From: Motacilla alba alba
Lineage: Eukaryota > Chordata > Aves > Passeriformes > Motacillidae
DNA length: 64,000 nt
Direction: 5' to 3'
NCBI RefSeq assembly: GCF_015832195.1
Contig: NC_052028.1
Location: 3,329,501 to 3,393,500 of the forward strand
Of the stretch, positions 19,219 through 31,149 are shown piece by piece. A program made the translations under genes and the position numbers. A model generated the notes under the pieces. The model was not told the origin of the DNA, did no database searches, and saw only the letters and a program-made list of their open reading frames with translations. Positions within the stretch are counted from its first letter, which is position 1. Each line of letters opens with the position of its first letter.

Positions 19219-20443
19219 TCTAGGGGGGATGCAGTGCTGGGAGGGGAGGGGGTAATGCTGGGGTTTGCTGGTGAATTCGGGAGTCCTTTAGGCTGTTTTG
19301 GGATGGGGGGGGAGGAGGGCAGTTCCCAGGAGGGGTGAGATGGGGTCCTGGGGTGCCTGGCCAGGGCAGACAGGTTCATCACTTTCCTGCCCTGCTGTCC
19401 CAGCAGGTCAATTATCCTTCATTAATTAATTAAGACTTCAGCTCTGTTAGAAATAAACTCAGTGCCTTTCACTTCCTAGCGCCTTGTGCTGATGGTTCAT
19501 CCTCATGAGGCAAGGACTCCTGGCGTGCCCCAGGAGGGACAGACAGACTTCCAGGGAGTGCAAGAAAGAACCTAAAGAGTGCACCCCGAGGCTCTTGAAG
19601 GATCCTGGGGATCTCCAAAAGAAGAGGAATGGGACTTGGGTGCTGCCAAAGAGACTTGGTGGGTCACAGAGTGCCATGAGAGGGACAGGGATCCCTCCCG
19701 GGCTGGGTCCTTCCCTGGGGATGGGCAGAGTGGGCAGCAGGGCCTGGAACAGTGTCAGACATGGCCTGCGCCTGCTGGGGAACAGGGAGGATCTGGTCTG
19801 GTGCACTTGCCCCAGCATTTCTGCTCCTGCCTATGGCTCCCATTGGATCCCCAGTGGCTTCCCAGCACTGCCTGGGAGCCCTGGGACCACCAAGTGCAGC
19901 CCCCAGGTGCTGCTGGCCCAGGGGTTCTTTCCTGGAGCTGGGGGTGAGCAATCCACGAAACAGAGTGACACCTGGAGTCCCTGGAGAGCATAAAGGGGTG
20001 TCCTGGTGTGAAAGACAGGTGTCTGCTAAGGAAGGCAGGAGCCTCCCTTGGAATGGTTATTGTTCCTCAGCAACAAAAACGGGGGGAAATTCCCTAAGAC
20101 AGAGAAAAACAAAAGGAAAAACCTCCAACAAGGAGCTACCAGATATCCCAGAGGACCCCCAGAAGACACGGGAAGGCATCAGGAGGCACTTGGAGGAGTC
20201 TGAGGGGTATCAAAAGCTGGTCAGGAAGAGCCCAGTGAGTAGAAGACAACAAAGATCAAGGTGTTAGGGAATGCTGCTTCCCACACAATGGGCCCACCAG
20301 GCTCTGAAGGCTCCAGATCCCCCCTGTCCCTTCCCCTGCCTTTCCTGGTGTGTGGGGAGAGCACTGAGATGCACCCGACAGGCAGGGAGCTGAGGATGCA
20401 GGAGGAAAAGATGACATGACCCAGCTGGTGCTCTCCAGAACTC
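19219..20443. other. WDR55-DND1 intergenic DNA, no gene recognised
   Basis: An AATAAA at 19452-19457 is a candidate distal WDR55 polyadenylation signal, 1.1 kb after its stop. The segment near 19990-20130 (beginning about GTGTCCTGGTGTGAAAGACAGG) looks like a fragment of a passerine retroviral LTR, by memory only. The rest shows several modest open frames on both strands without recognisable domains. Confidence 0.35.
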
Positions 20444-20449
20444 TTTAAT
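20444..20449 (-). terminator. DND1: Candidate DND1 polyadenylation signal (ATTAAA)
   Basis: The plus strand reads TTTAAT, giving ATTAAA on the coding strand 743 bases after the DND1 stop. ATTAAA is the commonest variant signal. No AATAAA was seen nearer the stop, and the 3' UTR would then cover 20420-21191. Confidence 0.4.
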
Positions 20450-21191
20450 CCCAAAAGAACAACGTGTGGCCAGGCCTGCCACTCCCGAGGAATCATTCAC
20501 GGGCAGCTGCCAACCCCACAGCTGCTTCCTCACTATGCCAACAGGTTACAGGCCCTCCCCTCCCCACACAGCAGCTCCACCAGCCCACAGCGCATCTGTG
20601 ACCACTGGGACACTCCCTCTGTGTGGCCCTGTCCTCCCCTGAGGCTGCTCCTCAGGAGCCAGGAATGCCAGTGGAGGAATTCCCTCCATCCAGTGCTGGC
20701 AGCCCCTCCAAGAGCTGCTGCTGCTTCTCCAGCATCTGCCCCTCCAACGCAACACAAACCGGCTTAACAGGAGCCAAACTCGGCAACAGGAAAACCAACA
20801 ACCCAAAACTAGAACCAACTCAAGGGCTGCCCGGGGACAGGGGGGCTGCCATGGACCAGGACAGCAGCACTTATCCTCCAGAGCCAGCTCTCAAAACCGA
20901 TGCAAACAACTCCAAGGAAAGCTGGAACAGGGCTGGGAGCCCAGCGGGGCTCGGGCTCAGTCGTGGCTGTGGCAGAGCAGCTGCCTACTCCAGCTGGCAC
21001 CCTGCAGTGGAGAGGGAAGGGTCAGGCTCTGCCCTCACCCCCAAACCCCCTCCTCTTGCACCCTGTGCTTCCAGTCAGAAATCCTCAGCTCAGAGCTGAC
21101 GGCGTTCCAGCCCTGCCAGCCAGCCTGGGTCCCTCCCTGCCCCATCCGACCCTGCCCAAAGCGCCACAGCTCCACCCTGCCAGCAGACACC

Positions 21192-24100
21192 TCAAGACTT
21201 TGGGAAGGCAGGGAGCTGGCTGTGCAAGGACTCACCCAACAGCCGCAGAACGCGCAGGGCTGCCACCACCTTGGCCCTCTCGTGCTCGCTCTGGCCCTGC
21301 CTGTCTGGTGAGATCCACATGAAGCCGCTGATGGGCACGTGGGACCCCGGGATGGCCACCTGGTACCAGAACCGCTGCCACCCGTTGGGGTTCACCTGGA
21401 CACACTTGGTCATGAACAGGGGTGTCCTCAGGTGATGCTTCCAGCACAGCATCTTCAGGTGCTCCAGGACGTTCCGCAGTGACAGAGGCAGGGGCACCGC
21501 TGGGCTCTCACCCCCCTGCATCCAGCTGGACGATGGCTCCTCCTCACCCAGCTGCAGCTTTTGCTTCAGCTGGGGGTCCAGCCAGTCCACCCTCATCTTT
21601 GCTTCCCCGAGCCTCAGGTTCCCTAGAAGACAGGAGATGCTCACCTACCCTCCAGCACCATCCCATCCACCTCCAGGACTTCAGGGGCAGCTTGATTTTA
21701 GGGCCAAGCTGAACAGGTATCAAAGCCAAATGCTCCTCAGCTGGGGCAGAAATGGGTACAAACCAAGACTTTGGAGGTCCTGGTTGGATGTCTGGGAAGT
21801 GTCCCATTAAGGCATTGCAGTCATGGGACAGGGCTCAGAGGGATTGAGCAGCTCCATCAGGAATGTTTAAAGGACACTGAGGGGTTGGGCAGCTCCACTG
21901 GACAGGTTTAATAACTTGGTTAATGTTTGGCATGCCCTGAACTGGTGATGCTCCTGCTCTGAGCAGGCAGCTTCCTGGAGACCTGCAGCAGCCCCTTCAC
22001 CCCACCACCAGTAGGACTGCTGGAAATCAAGGGCACCATGGGCAGCTGGCATCCCACAGGACACAGGGAGAGAGCAAGAGGCGTCTCAAGGCTGAAGTCA
22101 CCTTGCAGCCAAGTCTGGAGGTGGGAAGCCCAGCCCAAGCAGCATCCCTCAGCACCACTAACCTTCCATCAGGGCTTTCTTGGCCAGGGCAGCAGCCTCG
22201 TGCGACCTGTACCTCAGCACCGCGAGCTTGGCCTGTTTCTGGGAGGGGCTGGCGTGCAGGGTGACGCCACAGATGCCCTCAGTGACCCTGTGCAGCGTGG
22301 CCTCCAGCTCCTGCCGGCTCACCGAGGCGCCCAGGCCGCTGATGACGAGCTCGCGCTTCTGCGTGCTCCAGCACACCACGATGGCGCAGCCCTGGCGCAG
22401 CTGGAAGCGGTGGAAGGCGGCGATGGCGCTGCGGGCGTCCTGCCGGGAGGCGTACCTGGCGTAGGCGAAGCCGCGGTTGAGCCCGCTGAAGGTCATCATG
22501 AGGCGGAACTCGTAGAGCTTCCCCGCGCTGCCGAACAGCGGGATCAGCGTGTTCTCGTAGACGTCCTGCGGCAGCCTGGCGATGTACACCTCGGTGCCGG
22601 CCGGCGGCGGGCCGCCCACCCAGCCTGCGGGGACACAGTGACCACGGATGTTAAAACAGGACCAGACTCCGGGTACTAAAAGTGATTTCAGCATTTATTA
22701 TAATAAAAGGAAAGGCCTGAAGCGTGGGGGCCCGCGGGCCGAGCAGGAGCGTTCCCGTCGAGGATGCTGCAGCGCCGCAGCCATGTCCCAATGTTCCAGG
22801 TGGAGTGGCACAGCTTCCCTGAGTCAGATGCCCCTTTTTATCCTGTTCTTTGTCCCTCTGCATTGGTTTCTGTGTGGATCCTTCGTTTGCATGAAGGTTT
22901 AAGGTGCCTGATTGGCCATTACAGTTCTGTCCAGGCTGGCTCGTTTCACTTGGGGGGTGCTGCACTTAGGTGTAATTTCTTATAACTACCCTTTTAACCC
23001 CTTTTACAATAACCAAACTATGGTACATGCTCAACAATTATCAACTGCTATTTTACAGCAGTTTCTAACCTATTTTTAACAAGGGTGAGTCCCCTCCCAG
23101 GCCCCAGCTGCTCTCCTGACGTACCTGGGGGGGGCCCTCCGTAGCGCCTCTGCCCGTTGACTTGCACCAGCTCGATGCCCGTCTCCTTCTCCCAGGCCAG
23201 CAGGGCCATCTTACCCGCCTCGTTGATTCCACTGGTCCATGCCTGAAGGAGGAGATGATGGTGGTGATTGTGTGGGCAAAGAGCTTTAAACAAACCCCTC
23301 TGCTCTCAGGGAACCTGAGAAGCCTCCCAGCACTCCTATCCCAAGGACTCTCCAAGCCTGCTCCAGGTGACACAAAGTCCAGCGACTCTGTTAGAGCCCA
23401 AAGTCAAACACAGTTTCCTACAGCCCTGCAGGACACAGGCAGCAGCTGCCTGGTGCTGCAAGAGGGAGCTGGAGCACAGAACCAGTGCGACCCATTGCAT
23501 CATGACAGCTTTAAAGGGAAAGACAGTGGGTTACATTGATTACTGGGAAGAAAATCATCCCTGTGAAGGTGGTGAGGCACTGGCACAGGTTGCCCAGAGC
23601 AGCTGTGGCTGCCCCATCCCTGGAAATGTTCAAGGCCAGGTTGGATGGGGCTTGGAGCAGCCTGGGATAGTGGAAGGTTGCCTGCCAGTACAGAAGAGAT
23701 AATATTAAAGAGAAACAAGAACTGACCACTGAACTGGAAAGCAGCTGAGTTATTATTACTATCCTTGAAAATAGAACAGCTGCAGAGACAGTTACGGGAG
23801 GACAAAAAGGAAAACAGAAGTTGGAGGAAAAAGTTCAGCTAGTGCTTGTGTGGGCTCCAATGCTCCTGACATTGTGCAGATTAGAAAATTAACTGCATCT
23901 CCTGAAGATAGACCAAATCCTTGGCCTTGTTATAAAACGAGATGAAGAATAGTGTCTATCAGAATAGACACAGTCTTTAATGAACAATTGTCCAGGAGTG
24001 CTACTGAAATGTTAGAACATGGGGAAATCCCCACCTGTGCAACGCTAATTGCATGCATTTCTGGTATCACCACCAAATTCACTCCATCCCACAAATCAGT

Positions 24101-26449
24101 AATACGGGTGAGATGTGGGATGGAGTAATTTTCATGGTGATACCAAGAATTGTACATGTAGTATCAGACTAATTGACCATTCCCAAGAACTAGGATTTAC
24201 AGGTCGTCCACTGAGAAAAGAGAGGTGGAAAGAATTATATAATCAAGCATTATTTTCAGGAATTCCAAAAATTGCAATTGTCCTCCCCCGGGGCAAAGGT
24301 GAAAGAAACCCCTGACTAAAGTTAGCAAGAAAATGTAAAAGCTGTTTAATTTCCAACGGGAGCAGTACACCCCTCGATCCTGTCACAGCAGGATGGGGTT
24401 TTTCTGAGCATGGCACCTAAACCTGCTTCAAACTGGCTCTGACCAACGATACATGATACATTCACTGCTTGGCTCGACTGCATCTCAGGAGACAGAACAG
24501 AGATGCTCTGAATGGGAAAAGCGACTTTTATCTCTGGTCGGAGCAGTGAAACGAGCTCACATTTTCCATATAAGTAGGTACAAAAAGGCAGAATTCACTG
24601 GGTTTTCCATACCCCATCTCACCCCAGTCAAATGGAAGCACAGAATGGGGCTGATGGCCTATTGGAAAAGAGCCCGAAGCCACACAAGGCTGAGCGAGAT
24701 GCTCAGGGTGAATAATCGCTGTGGCCTGCGTGTGCATTTTATGCAAACCCTGAATGAGGTGCTCCACCTTCCATTCAAGGGGAACTCTGACAGCTTTACA
24801 AGCAGGACGACGCGTTACGGTAAAAGTAGCACAAAACAATGCCCGCGACTAACTAAACCTCGGGGCACACTCACTTGGGAATCTGTGGATAGCAGTGTCT
24901 CCAAAAAGTACAAAGCAGAATTAGTGCAGCGTGGCTTTTCCCTGTTTTTCATGGGATGATAACCCGTCCGGGCAAACCCCGACGAGACTTGTATTACTTC
25001 ACTTTTCCAGAAAGTGATACTGGAAATGATGCCAGCATGTCTCCACTGAAAATCAAGTTACCCATTGAAGGACTGCTTATTCTCCTCCCAGAAGGAATCA
25101 GCACCAGAATGAGCCAGGCTGAGCACATAAATCACCGAACCTGGCCCACGGGATGGAAACCTTCACTTTCTGCATCTGTAATGGTCACTGTGCGAATGGC
25201 TGCAACCATGCTTAAGTCTGAATGCATTTCGATGACCATTGCCAATGAATGAGCCATAATTGTACAAATTTAGGAGCTCAGTCTATTAACACGAATTTGG
25301 CAGAGGGAAATACAACCGTAATATGCGAAGCGCAACTTTCAACCGAAAAGGGGGAAATTTATTTACTCAGCTTCCAATATTGACACAAAATATGAAAGGG
25401 AAGTTTTGGTGGAGATATAATGTATCCACAGCTCTAAGTGGGTAATGCATTCTGGCACAACAAAAACGAATTTAAACCTCACAATGCATTCCACTACCTC
25501 CCAGGCTCCTGGGAAATCTTATCTCCACAAATTTCTAAAATTGGATGCTATGCCGTCAAATACACCAGCCAAAAACAAGTGCTATTTAATCCTTCATGGT
25601 CCTCAAAGCAGTGGAATTATCACTGGAGGCTAATATCTCTGCAATTCAACCTGCTATTTCTGTCTAGTCCCTGTGCACAGTGGTCGGCAGGGCGGCATGG
25701 CTGGATCCCGATCCCTCCAAAATCCTCGGAGTAGGAGCTATGCTGGGGACAGAGCTGGGAGCACTAAGCACCATGGATGCTGCAGTCCTAGCAAACGAAA
25801 TAAACTCAGTAACAAGTGATTTATACTAATTGAAAGATCCGTTTCGACCTTATCAGCATAAGGAACCGGCCAATGGCCCTTATCAGATACCTCAGCGGGA
25901 ACGGGTGGAGATAAAAGATCACCAGCAAATAGTGATAAATAGTGATAAAAGAGTGATAAAAGATCACCGCCTGATAGTGAATGCCACAGGGTGGTGGCAC
26001 CTCTCCCCCTTCAAGGGGCTTCATCTTTTATGAAGACTAAAAACCAACTTCGGACGAGCGTGGGGAATCCCGCCTGGGGAAACACGTGCTCAGAGCGGGA
26101 TAAAAACGCAGCCCCATTCCCTCCTCAGAGCCTCGTGGCCCGGCCCCGCGGCTCCCGCGATGGGTGCCAGCCCAATGAACCGCCCCGGGGTGCCGGGGCG
26201 GTGTGGCGAGGCAGGACCGGCTCTCCTCGCACAGCCCCCGCTGCTATCGGGGGTCCCGCTCCCGCCCGGCCCCGGCTGACCTCGGGGCGCGGCGGCTCGG
26301 GGCCGGGAGCAGCCCTGCCCGCGCTCCCGGCCGGGCCCGGGGCTCAGATCCCCGCGGGAAGGGCGCCCGAGCCGAGCCGAGCCGAGCCGAGCCGAGCCGA
26401 GCCGAGCCGCGCTCACCTCGCCGTCCATCGCGCTCACCTCGCCGTCCAT
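21192..26449 (-). CDS. DND1: DND1 (dead end), germ-cell RNA-binding protein
   Basis: DND1 protects germ-line mRNAs from microRNA repression and recruits CCR4-NOT; it is essential for primordial germ cells. Coding exons on the minus strand: 26428-26417 (or the twin copy 26449-26438), 23242-23125, 22624-22163 and 21622-21192. They close in frame at 340 residues (human 353). Conserved blocks: [36 protein letters not shown]1 with RNP2-like VYIARLP and RNP1-like NRGFAYARY, a divergent second RRM ending [11 protein letters not shown], and a dsRBD-like tail with [20 protein letters not shown]. Exon 1 (ATGGACGGCGAG then GTGAGC) was chosen because phase 0 fits exon 2 and it lies in a CpG island; it is the least certain part. 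Intron 1 holds retroviral remnants and a CR1, and intron 2 is almost wholly an LTR. A GTGAGT inside the last exon (near 21235) could be an alternative donor. Confidence 0.9.
22649..23081 (-). mobile_element. Solo LTR filling DND1 intron 2, sense orientation
   Basis: A 433-base element bounded by TGTTAAAA and TTTTAACA, inverted repeats of 8 bases with the TG...CA ends of an LTR. On the minus strand it has a TATA-like GATAAAAAGG at 22842-22833, an AP-1 TGACTCA just after it (22826-22820) and an AATAAA at 22699-22694, in LTR order. No matching target duplication was seen in the flanks (CACCCT against TCCGTG on the minus strand). It leaves only 24 bases of intron before exon 3 and 43 after exon 2. 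Confidence 0.88.
23525..23690 (+). mobile_element. CR1 LINE fragment in DND1 intron 1
   Basis: Shows the CR1 blocks GGGAAGAAAATCATCCCTGTGAAGG, GAGGCACTGGCACAGGTTGCCC, GAGCAGCTGTGGCTGCCCC, TTCAAGGCCAGGTTGGATGG and GGAGCAGCCTGGGATAGTGGAAGG. Antisense to DND1. Confidence 0.85.
23930..26040 (+). mobile_element. Decayed endogenous retrovirus, env-like, in DND1 intron 1
   Basis: A low-CpG, A-rich stretch unlike its surroundings with broken frames on the plus strand (24453-24959, 25438-25734, 25830-26033 and others). The short segment near 25715-25830 (with [20 protein letters not shown]) recalls the transmembrane-subunit region of avian retroviral envelope proteins. Stops and frame changes interrupt it throughout, and no gag or pol was recognised. 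No intact product is possible. It is antisense to DND1. Bounds are approximate and identity rests on memory of similar avian elements. Confidence 0.45.
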
Positions 26450-26640
26450 CCCGCTCCGCCCGCGCCGCTCCCGCCGCTCTGCGCGCTCCTGCCGGGCGGG
26501 CCGGGGGAGGAAGGCAGCCAGCGCCGCCCCCCGCACCGCCCCACCCCGGATGGACCCCCGGCAGCCCCCGCGGGGTCTGGCCTGGCCGTGCCGGGCCGTG
26601 CCGAGCCGTGCTGTGCCTCTCTTGCTGTGCTTGTCCACCT
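26100..26640 (-). promoter_or_regulatory. DND1: CpG island, inferred DND1 promoter and start exon
   Basis: CpG-dense DNA, sharply different from the AT-rich retroviral remnant on one side and the CR1 tail on the other. It contains the tandem ATGGACGGCGAG/GTGAGC start-and-donor units. No TATA box was seen. Assignment to DND1 depends on the exon 1 call. Confidence 0.5.
26367..26409. repeat. CCGAG pentanucleotide microsatellite
   Basis: About eight to nine uninterrupted units of GAGCC lie directly after the inferred DND1 exon 1 donor (intron side, beginning six bases from the donor). Length polymorphism is likely. Confidence 0.95.
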
Positions 26641-26699
26641 GCGCGCAAAGGAAGGCGAGGAGTTGCTGTAAGAGGTACAGCAGCACCACCAAACTGTCC

Positions 26700-26830
26700 T
26701 AACTGAAGCGGCAAGGTTGAAGAGACCTTCAAGACCACCTAGTGCAACCCTCAGTGTAATCAGACCTCAGACAGCAACGTCCCAACAAGAAATGCCGGGT
26801 TTGAACCTAGTAGTGCTCGTTGAGCTGGAG
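26700..26830 (-). mobile_element. CR1 LINE fragment
   Basis: Minus-strand CR1 tail: plus strand reads GGTTGAAGAGACCTTCAAGACCACCTAGTGCAACCCTC, then GAAATGCCGGG. Only about 130 bases are recognisable. Confidence 0.6.
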
Positions 26831-29737
26831 TGCTTTGTGCTGCTTTTTCCAATACCGGCTAACAAAGGCAGATTTTGGGGGGGTCAGAAACATCTACTGA
26901 ACGAAATCCTTCAAGCAATGTCTGATGCCCCGGAGAGTGCATTAGCCTAAATCTCCCCTGCGTTACGGAGTGCACCAGTGTGTCAGACTGAGCTGCTCCT
27001 GGACCCTGGCTCTTTGTGGAGGCGCCCCGAGCTTTGCTGCTGCCGGCTGCGGGCTGAGGACCAGACTTCTTGGGGCCGTGGTGCTGAAACCTGATCTGCA
27101 TGAGCCAGAGGGGTGTCCACCCACCACCGGAGGCTCTGGGCTTCGAGCCAGGCTAGGAAGAAGGCCAGACAGACCGTGGCGTTCGTTTTCACACCAATGT
27201 CCTCCCCTGTCCCCAGGGAAGGGTGACATTGACATGGGACATTCACCCACTCGGGGCTGAAGGCTTTCATCCCTTCTGATGAGGCATAACTGGCTTAATT
27301 TTGCTGAAGTGAGAGGCAGGGTCATGACTTAAATGGGGTCATAAACCACCAGAGACCCTTCAGACAGTGCAAAATTCCCCTCCCCAGGGGAGGCACCCGC
27401 GTGTTCCATCGAAACCTGAATGTGGATTTACCCGCTGACCCTCGTGTTCCTTGGGCTTCCCCCCACCCCTGATGGATCAAGATTGTGGCCATCACTCAGA
27501 CCACCAGACATCAAAATTGCAACGATCAAGTCTCTTCAATCAAGTTTAGTTTCTGGATCCACAGGTGATGAGCTCTTTCCCCTCTTTTCCTTCCCTCCAC
27601 TTTCTTTCTTCCTTCCACATTTTCTTGCCGGTTATTCCTATGCTTTTATATTGTTGCATTGCTGTAGATAACAACCGCAGTGGCCACGTCTCTGCTTGCC
27701 ACTGCTTCTAAACAGATCTAAGATAGACCCTACATATTTTTATCTACAAACTCCACTCATTCAGTGTCATTTCACCTCTAATGCTCCCCAGTGGCTCCAT
27801 TAACCAGAACTCTGGTTGTTCCTGCTGTGGCAGCTCAGCATTTCTGGCACAGGGATGCAGCCCCACCGTTCCAGACCCCAAAGAACAATTCCAACCCTCC
27901 ACAGCACTGCCACTTGCCAGGCTATACTCACTTATTCCACAAGGCCCCAGAGCAGCACCGTAGGATCTTGCAGGTCCAGATGATGACCAGTATCTCACAG
28001 AACTGTGGGAAAAGGAAAAAAAAATTACTATAAACCTTGAAATACAGGTATGGACAAAAAAAATCATATAAAAGAAATATAAATTGAATACAAAATTGTA
28101 ATGATTTTAAAATAGCTTAAAAGTTTTTGGATTTTCTCCTTAAGAAGGAAGAAGTGGCTCATGCAGCCAGTCTGCCTTGAGCTGTCCTTTGTATCTCTAA
28201 AGATAAACTGCTTGGCTATACCACTATCTTGGTAAAAATCCACGAGCAAGTAGAAAGGGAAGTTAATGAATCATATCCACAAGGAAAAAAATTACTAGTG
28301 ATCCAGATCCATAAAAATGATGAAACACAGTGGGCTGCTGAAATAGGCTCTGCTCACCCAAGTACCTGCAAATGGAAACTCACTTCAGCAATGTGGCTAT
28401 TGGTGCAGTGCTGCTATAAAATGTAACTAGACTTCTTAGTATTTTGAGTAGAAAAATGTCTGATTTTTCCAAAGAATTAGTAACTCATTCTCACCTCTAG
28501 CTAAGGTCAGCTCGCTTTCCCGGGATGCATCTCAAAAAGCCAAGCTGTAGCCACTAGATGGCAAAATGAGACTGAATCTTCTCTCCTACACAATCTCAAA
28601 TTTTATTCGCTGGATGGAGATGAAAGAGGACAACATTAATATGTTTTTATCCATTTTAACCTTCTGCCATTTGCCTGGAAAACGGTAGTTGCAGGTATTC
28701 AGAACGTGAGTGGGAAGGTGGATTATGTGATCGAGGTGAGATGCTACTCTGCTGCTACTGTAATCCACGTCTCAGAGAAGAGCCCTGACACATCAGGACT
28801 GCTCCAGTGGACGAGGACTTTTGGCCTGTGCTGGCCCTCCTTCATAATGAGCCAGGGGATAAAAGGAATTGTCTTACATCCACTCACAGTACAATGCATG
28901 TGTACAGCTTAAAATATATGCAAAATGCTTCTTTGTAAGAAAGAAAAGCCTCTTATTCATGTTATTTTGAACGTAACAATGAAAAGTTGAGCAGCATAGG
29001 GTGTTCAACAATTCGGCTCCTTGGAAACTCTAAGCCAGTCATAGAGAGGAACACAAAGATTAAAAACAAAACTAACATTAAAACCAAAACTATACCCAAG
29101 ATGATGTTGGCTAGCAGCAGCTTTTTTTCCTCCGAGTCACCTGTGTATTTTCTGGTCTGTGAAATTCACTCTTGAAAACTCTCAGGACTGACAAAATCTT
29201 TTCCCGAGAAGGTCTGAAATTAGTTTAAGTTAGTGGAAAAGCTGTAGAAACTTTTTCATTTTTCACAGCATTGCAAAAGCACAAGCGCTTTTCTTACTGG
29301 TCAGCAAGGTATTGAAATATTTAGAGAATTGGAAATCTGTTGGATCAGAATCCAGTTCTGAGTTTGTGTGTGGACAGGAACATTGCAGCTGCAACAATGA
29401 CCAAAATCCCATGTTGGCAACCAGTTTACAGTATAAACTCTGCAAGTTTCTATGGAATTGAAGCTACAAAGTAGCTCTGTTTAGGTTAGAAAACAACTGC
29501 CGGACTGAATAAATGGAGATCGCTTAGAAACAGTGTCAGAGCTGCTTATGGGTGTCAACAGTTCATTTGATTGAAATAGCAAAATGGGTCGAGTTAAAAT
29601 AATCATCATATCTTTAGCTGTCAGAATAGTTGGATATACTTGAAATGCTGCTGTTTAAAAAACTTAAATGAAAAATAATCATAACTTTTGTTCTGGCCTC
29701 GTTGCTGAAAGAGAACAGTTTTGAGTTTTTAGAATAA
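26831..29737. other. Intergenic DNA between DND1 and LCP2, first part
   Basis: No gene recognised. The region around 26940-27720 has retroviral-leader-like texture (CATAACTGGCTTAATTTTGC near 27286 and pyrimidine runs at 27570-27640) but no clear element. The DNA from 27720 is AT-rich, with only short frames. HARS1, the mammalian neighbour of DND1, was not found. Confidence 0.35.
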
Positions 29738-29825
29738 ACCTGTTCCAAAAAAAAAAACAAAAAAAAAAACAAAACCCCAAACCAAACCCAACAAAAAGCC
29801 CTACCAAAACCCCAAAGAAGGCAAA
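29738..29825 (+). repeat. A-rich AAAC/CCAAA low-complexity tract
   Basis: Two A11-type runs separated by C, followed by CAAAACCCCAAACCAAACCC-like sequence. It may be the remains of a retroposon tail. Nothing like a source gene was recognised upstream. Confidence 0.8.
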
Positions 29826-31149
29826 GCAAAGGGAAAGGCTGTTATGGAAGCACTGAATGAGAATCCCTCAGGCTTCACCTCCACCCTGGGACAGCAGCTC
29901 TCACAGACGCTGGTTTCCAGTGGAGCTGGGAGGTTCCCCAGCACAGCCCAATCCTGCAGAGGGGACAGGAGGGGCAGGGATGGGTGGGAGTCAGAGCAGG
30001 AGCTGTTGTGGCAAAAGGGAGCTGGGATGGTAGAAAAAAACCTTGGTGGAGCTGGAGCCTTGCAGAGCCAAGGTGTTGGCAGCTCCCTCCGGGCAGCAGG
30101 CTGGCCTGGGGCTGGGGGAGGGAATCTGTGCTTTGTACAGCACAGGTAGGGAGGGTTTGAGCAGTCAGCCCAGCCTAAAGGGTGTGTTTTCAACGTGCTT
30201 CATCTTTGCCTTGAGCTCCAATGGCTCCATCAAACTGGTGAGCTCAGGCACAAACCCGGTGTGCTCACTGGCAGAGTTCTGTGCCTGAGGGCACTCTTGG
30301 TTCAGAAGGGTCATGTCCAAAGCAGAACATTGGCCCCTTGTGTGGCACAGGACAGCTGACCCTGTTTGGCAGCTCCCGAGCTGCACTGAGCAGCCCAAGC
30401 ACTGGAGGAGAGCTCTTCAGTCCCCAATTCCTCCTTCCCGAGCTTGCAGCAGCTCTTCTGGTTAGCAGAGCCCTTCACAGCCCATGAGAACAACTGGCTG
30501 CTAGCTGTCACAAAGTTTATCTCCTCTTTTCCTTCCCTCATCTCCAACTTCCCTTTCCCAGGCTTAGCAAGCATTTTTTTAGTCTTTCCTCAATAGACAG
30601 CTCTGTTGAGGTCTCCTAAGTGCTCTCTGCATTTGTTTGCAGCATTTCTGGACAAACCAGACACATTACGTCACTTATGAACCAAACAGAGTCGAATAAA
30701 ACATGTTCCTGAGCAAACTGCTCTTGCTAGAATATCTCTAAGTACTTGCCTTATTTTTTACAGGACTTTAGTAGATATTTGATTCTCCTTGGTTTCTGGA
30801 TAGAGTCCAGCTGCACTCTACAGTGGCTGCCTTTTAGGATTTCAGGCCTTTTGGAATTGCCTAAACTCCATCTTGACACCTGCTCAGAGGAACACAATTC
30901 ACTGGCAAAGGAAAAGATGCTTCTTCAAGTAGCATATTTCTTTTTCTATCCAGGAAAATCTTTGCTGAGGATTGAGTTCCTATAGAGAACACACTTTTTT
31001 TGTTTGCTTTGTGTGAACTTGGGTTTGAAGCCAGTGTCTCAGACACAGTTTTATTCAAGCCATACCTTGCAGAGGCAGGTGGGTTGGTTAGCATCTACCT
31101 CAGCTGCTGTTCCCATTCAAGTCTCATATTCAGGGTCCATCTCTTGCAC
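29826..31149. other. Intergenic DNA, nothing recognised
   Basis: GC-moderate to about 30480, then AT-richer. The longest frames are near 100-130 codons (29801-30193 minus, 29844-30149 plus), overlap each other and resemble no protein. No transposon was identified with confidence. Confidence 0.35.

Noticed and set aside
18555..19382. 275-codon Pro/Ser/His-rich minus-strand frame
   Set aside because: It is the translation of the G-rich minisatellite, whose unit lacks stops.
20533..20818. Additional 3' coding exon of DND1
   Set aside because: A GTGAGT near 21235 could splice on, but the last exon already closes at a suitable length, and frames at 20.5-20.8 kb do not resemble the DND1 C-terminus.
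23930..26040. Intact provirus or captured envelope gene
   Set aside because: Stops and frame breaks occur throughout, no gag or pol was recognised, and flanking LTRs were not found.
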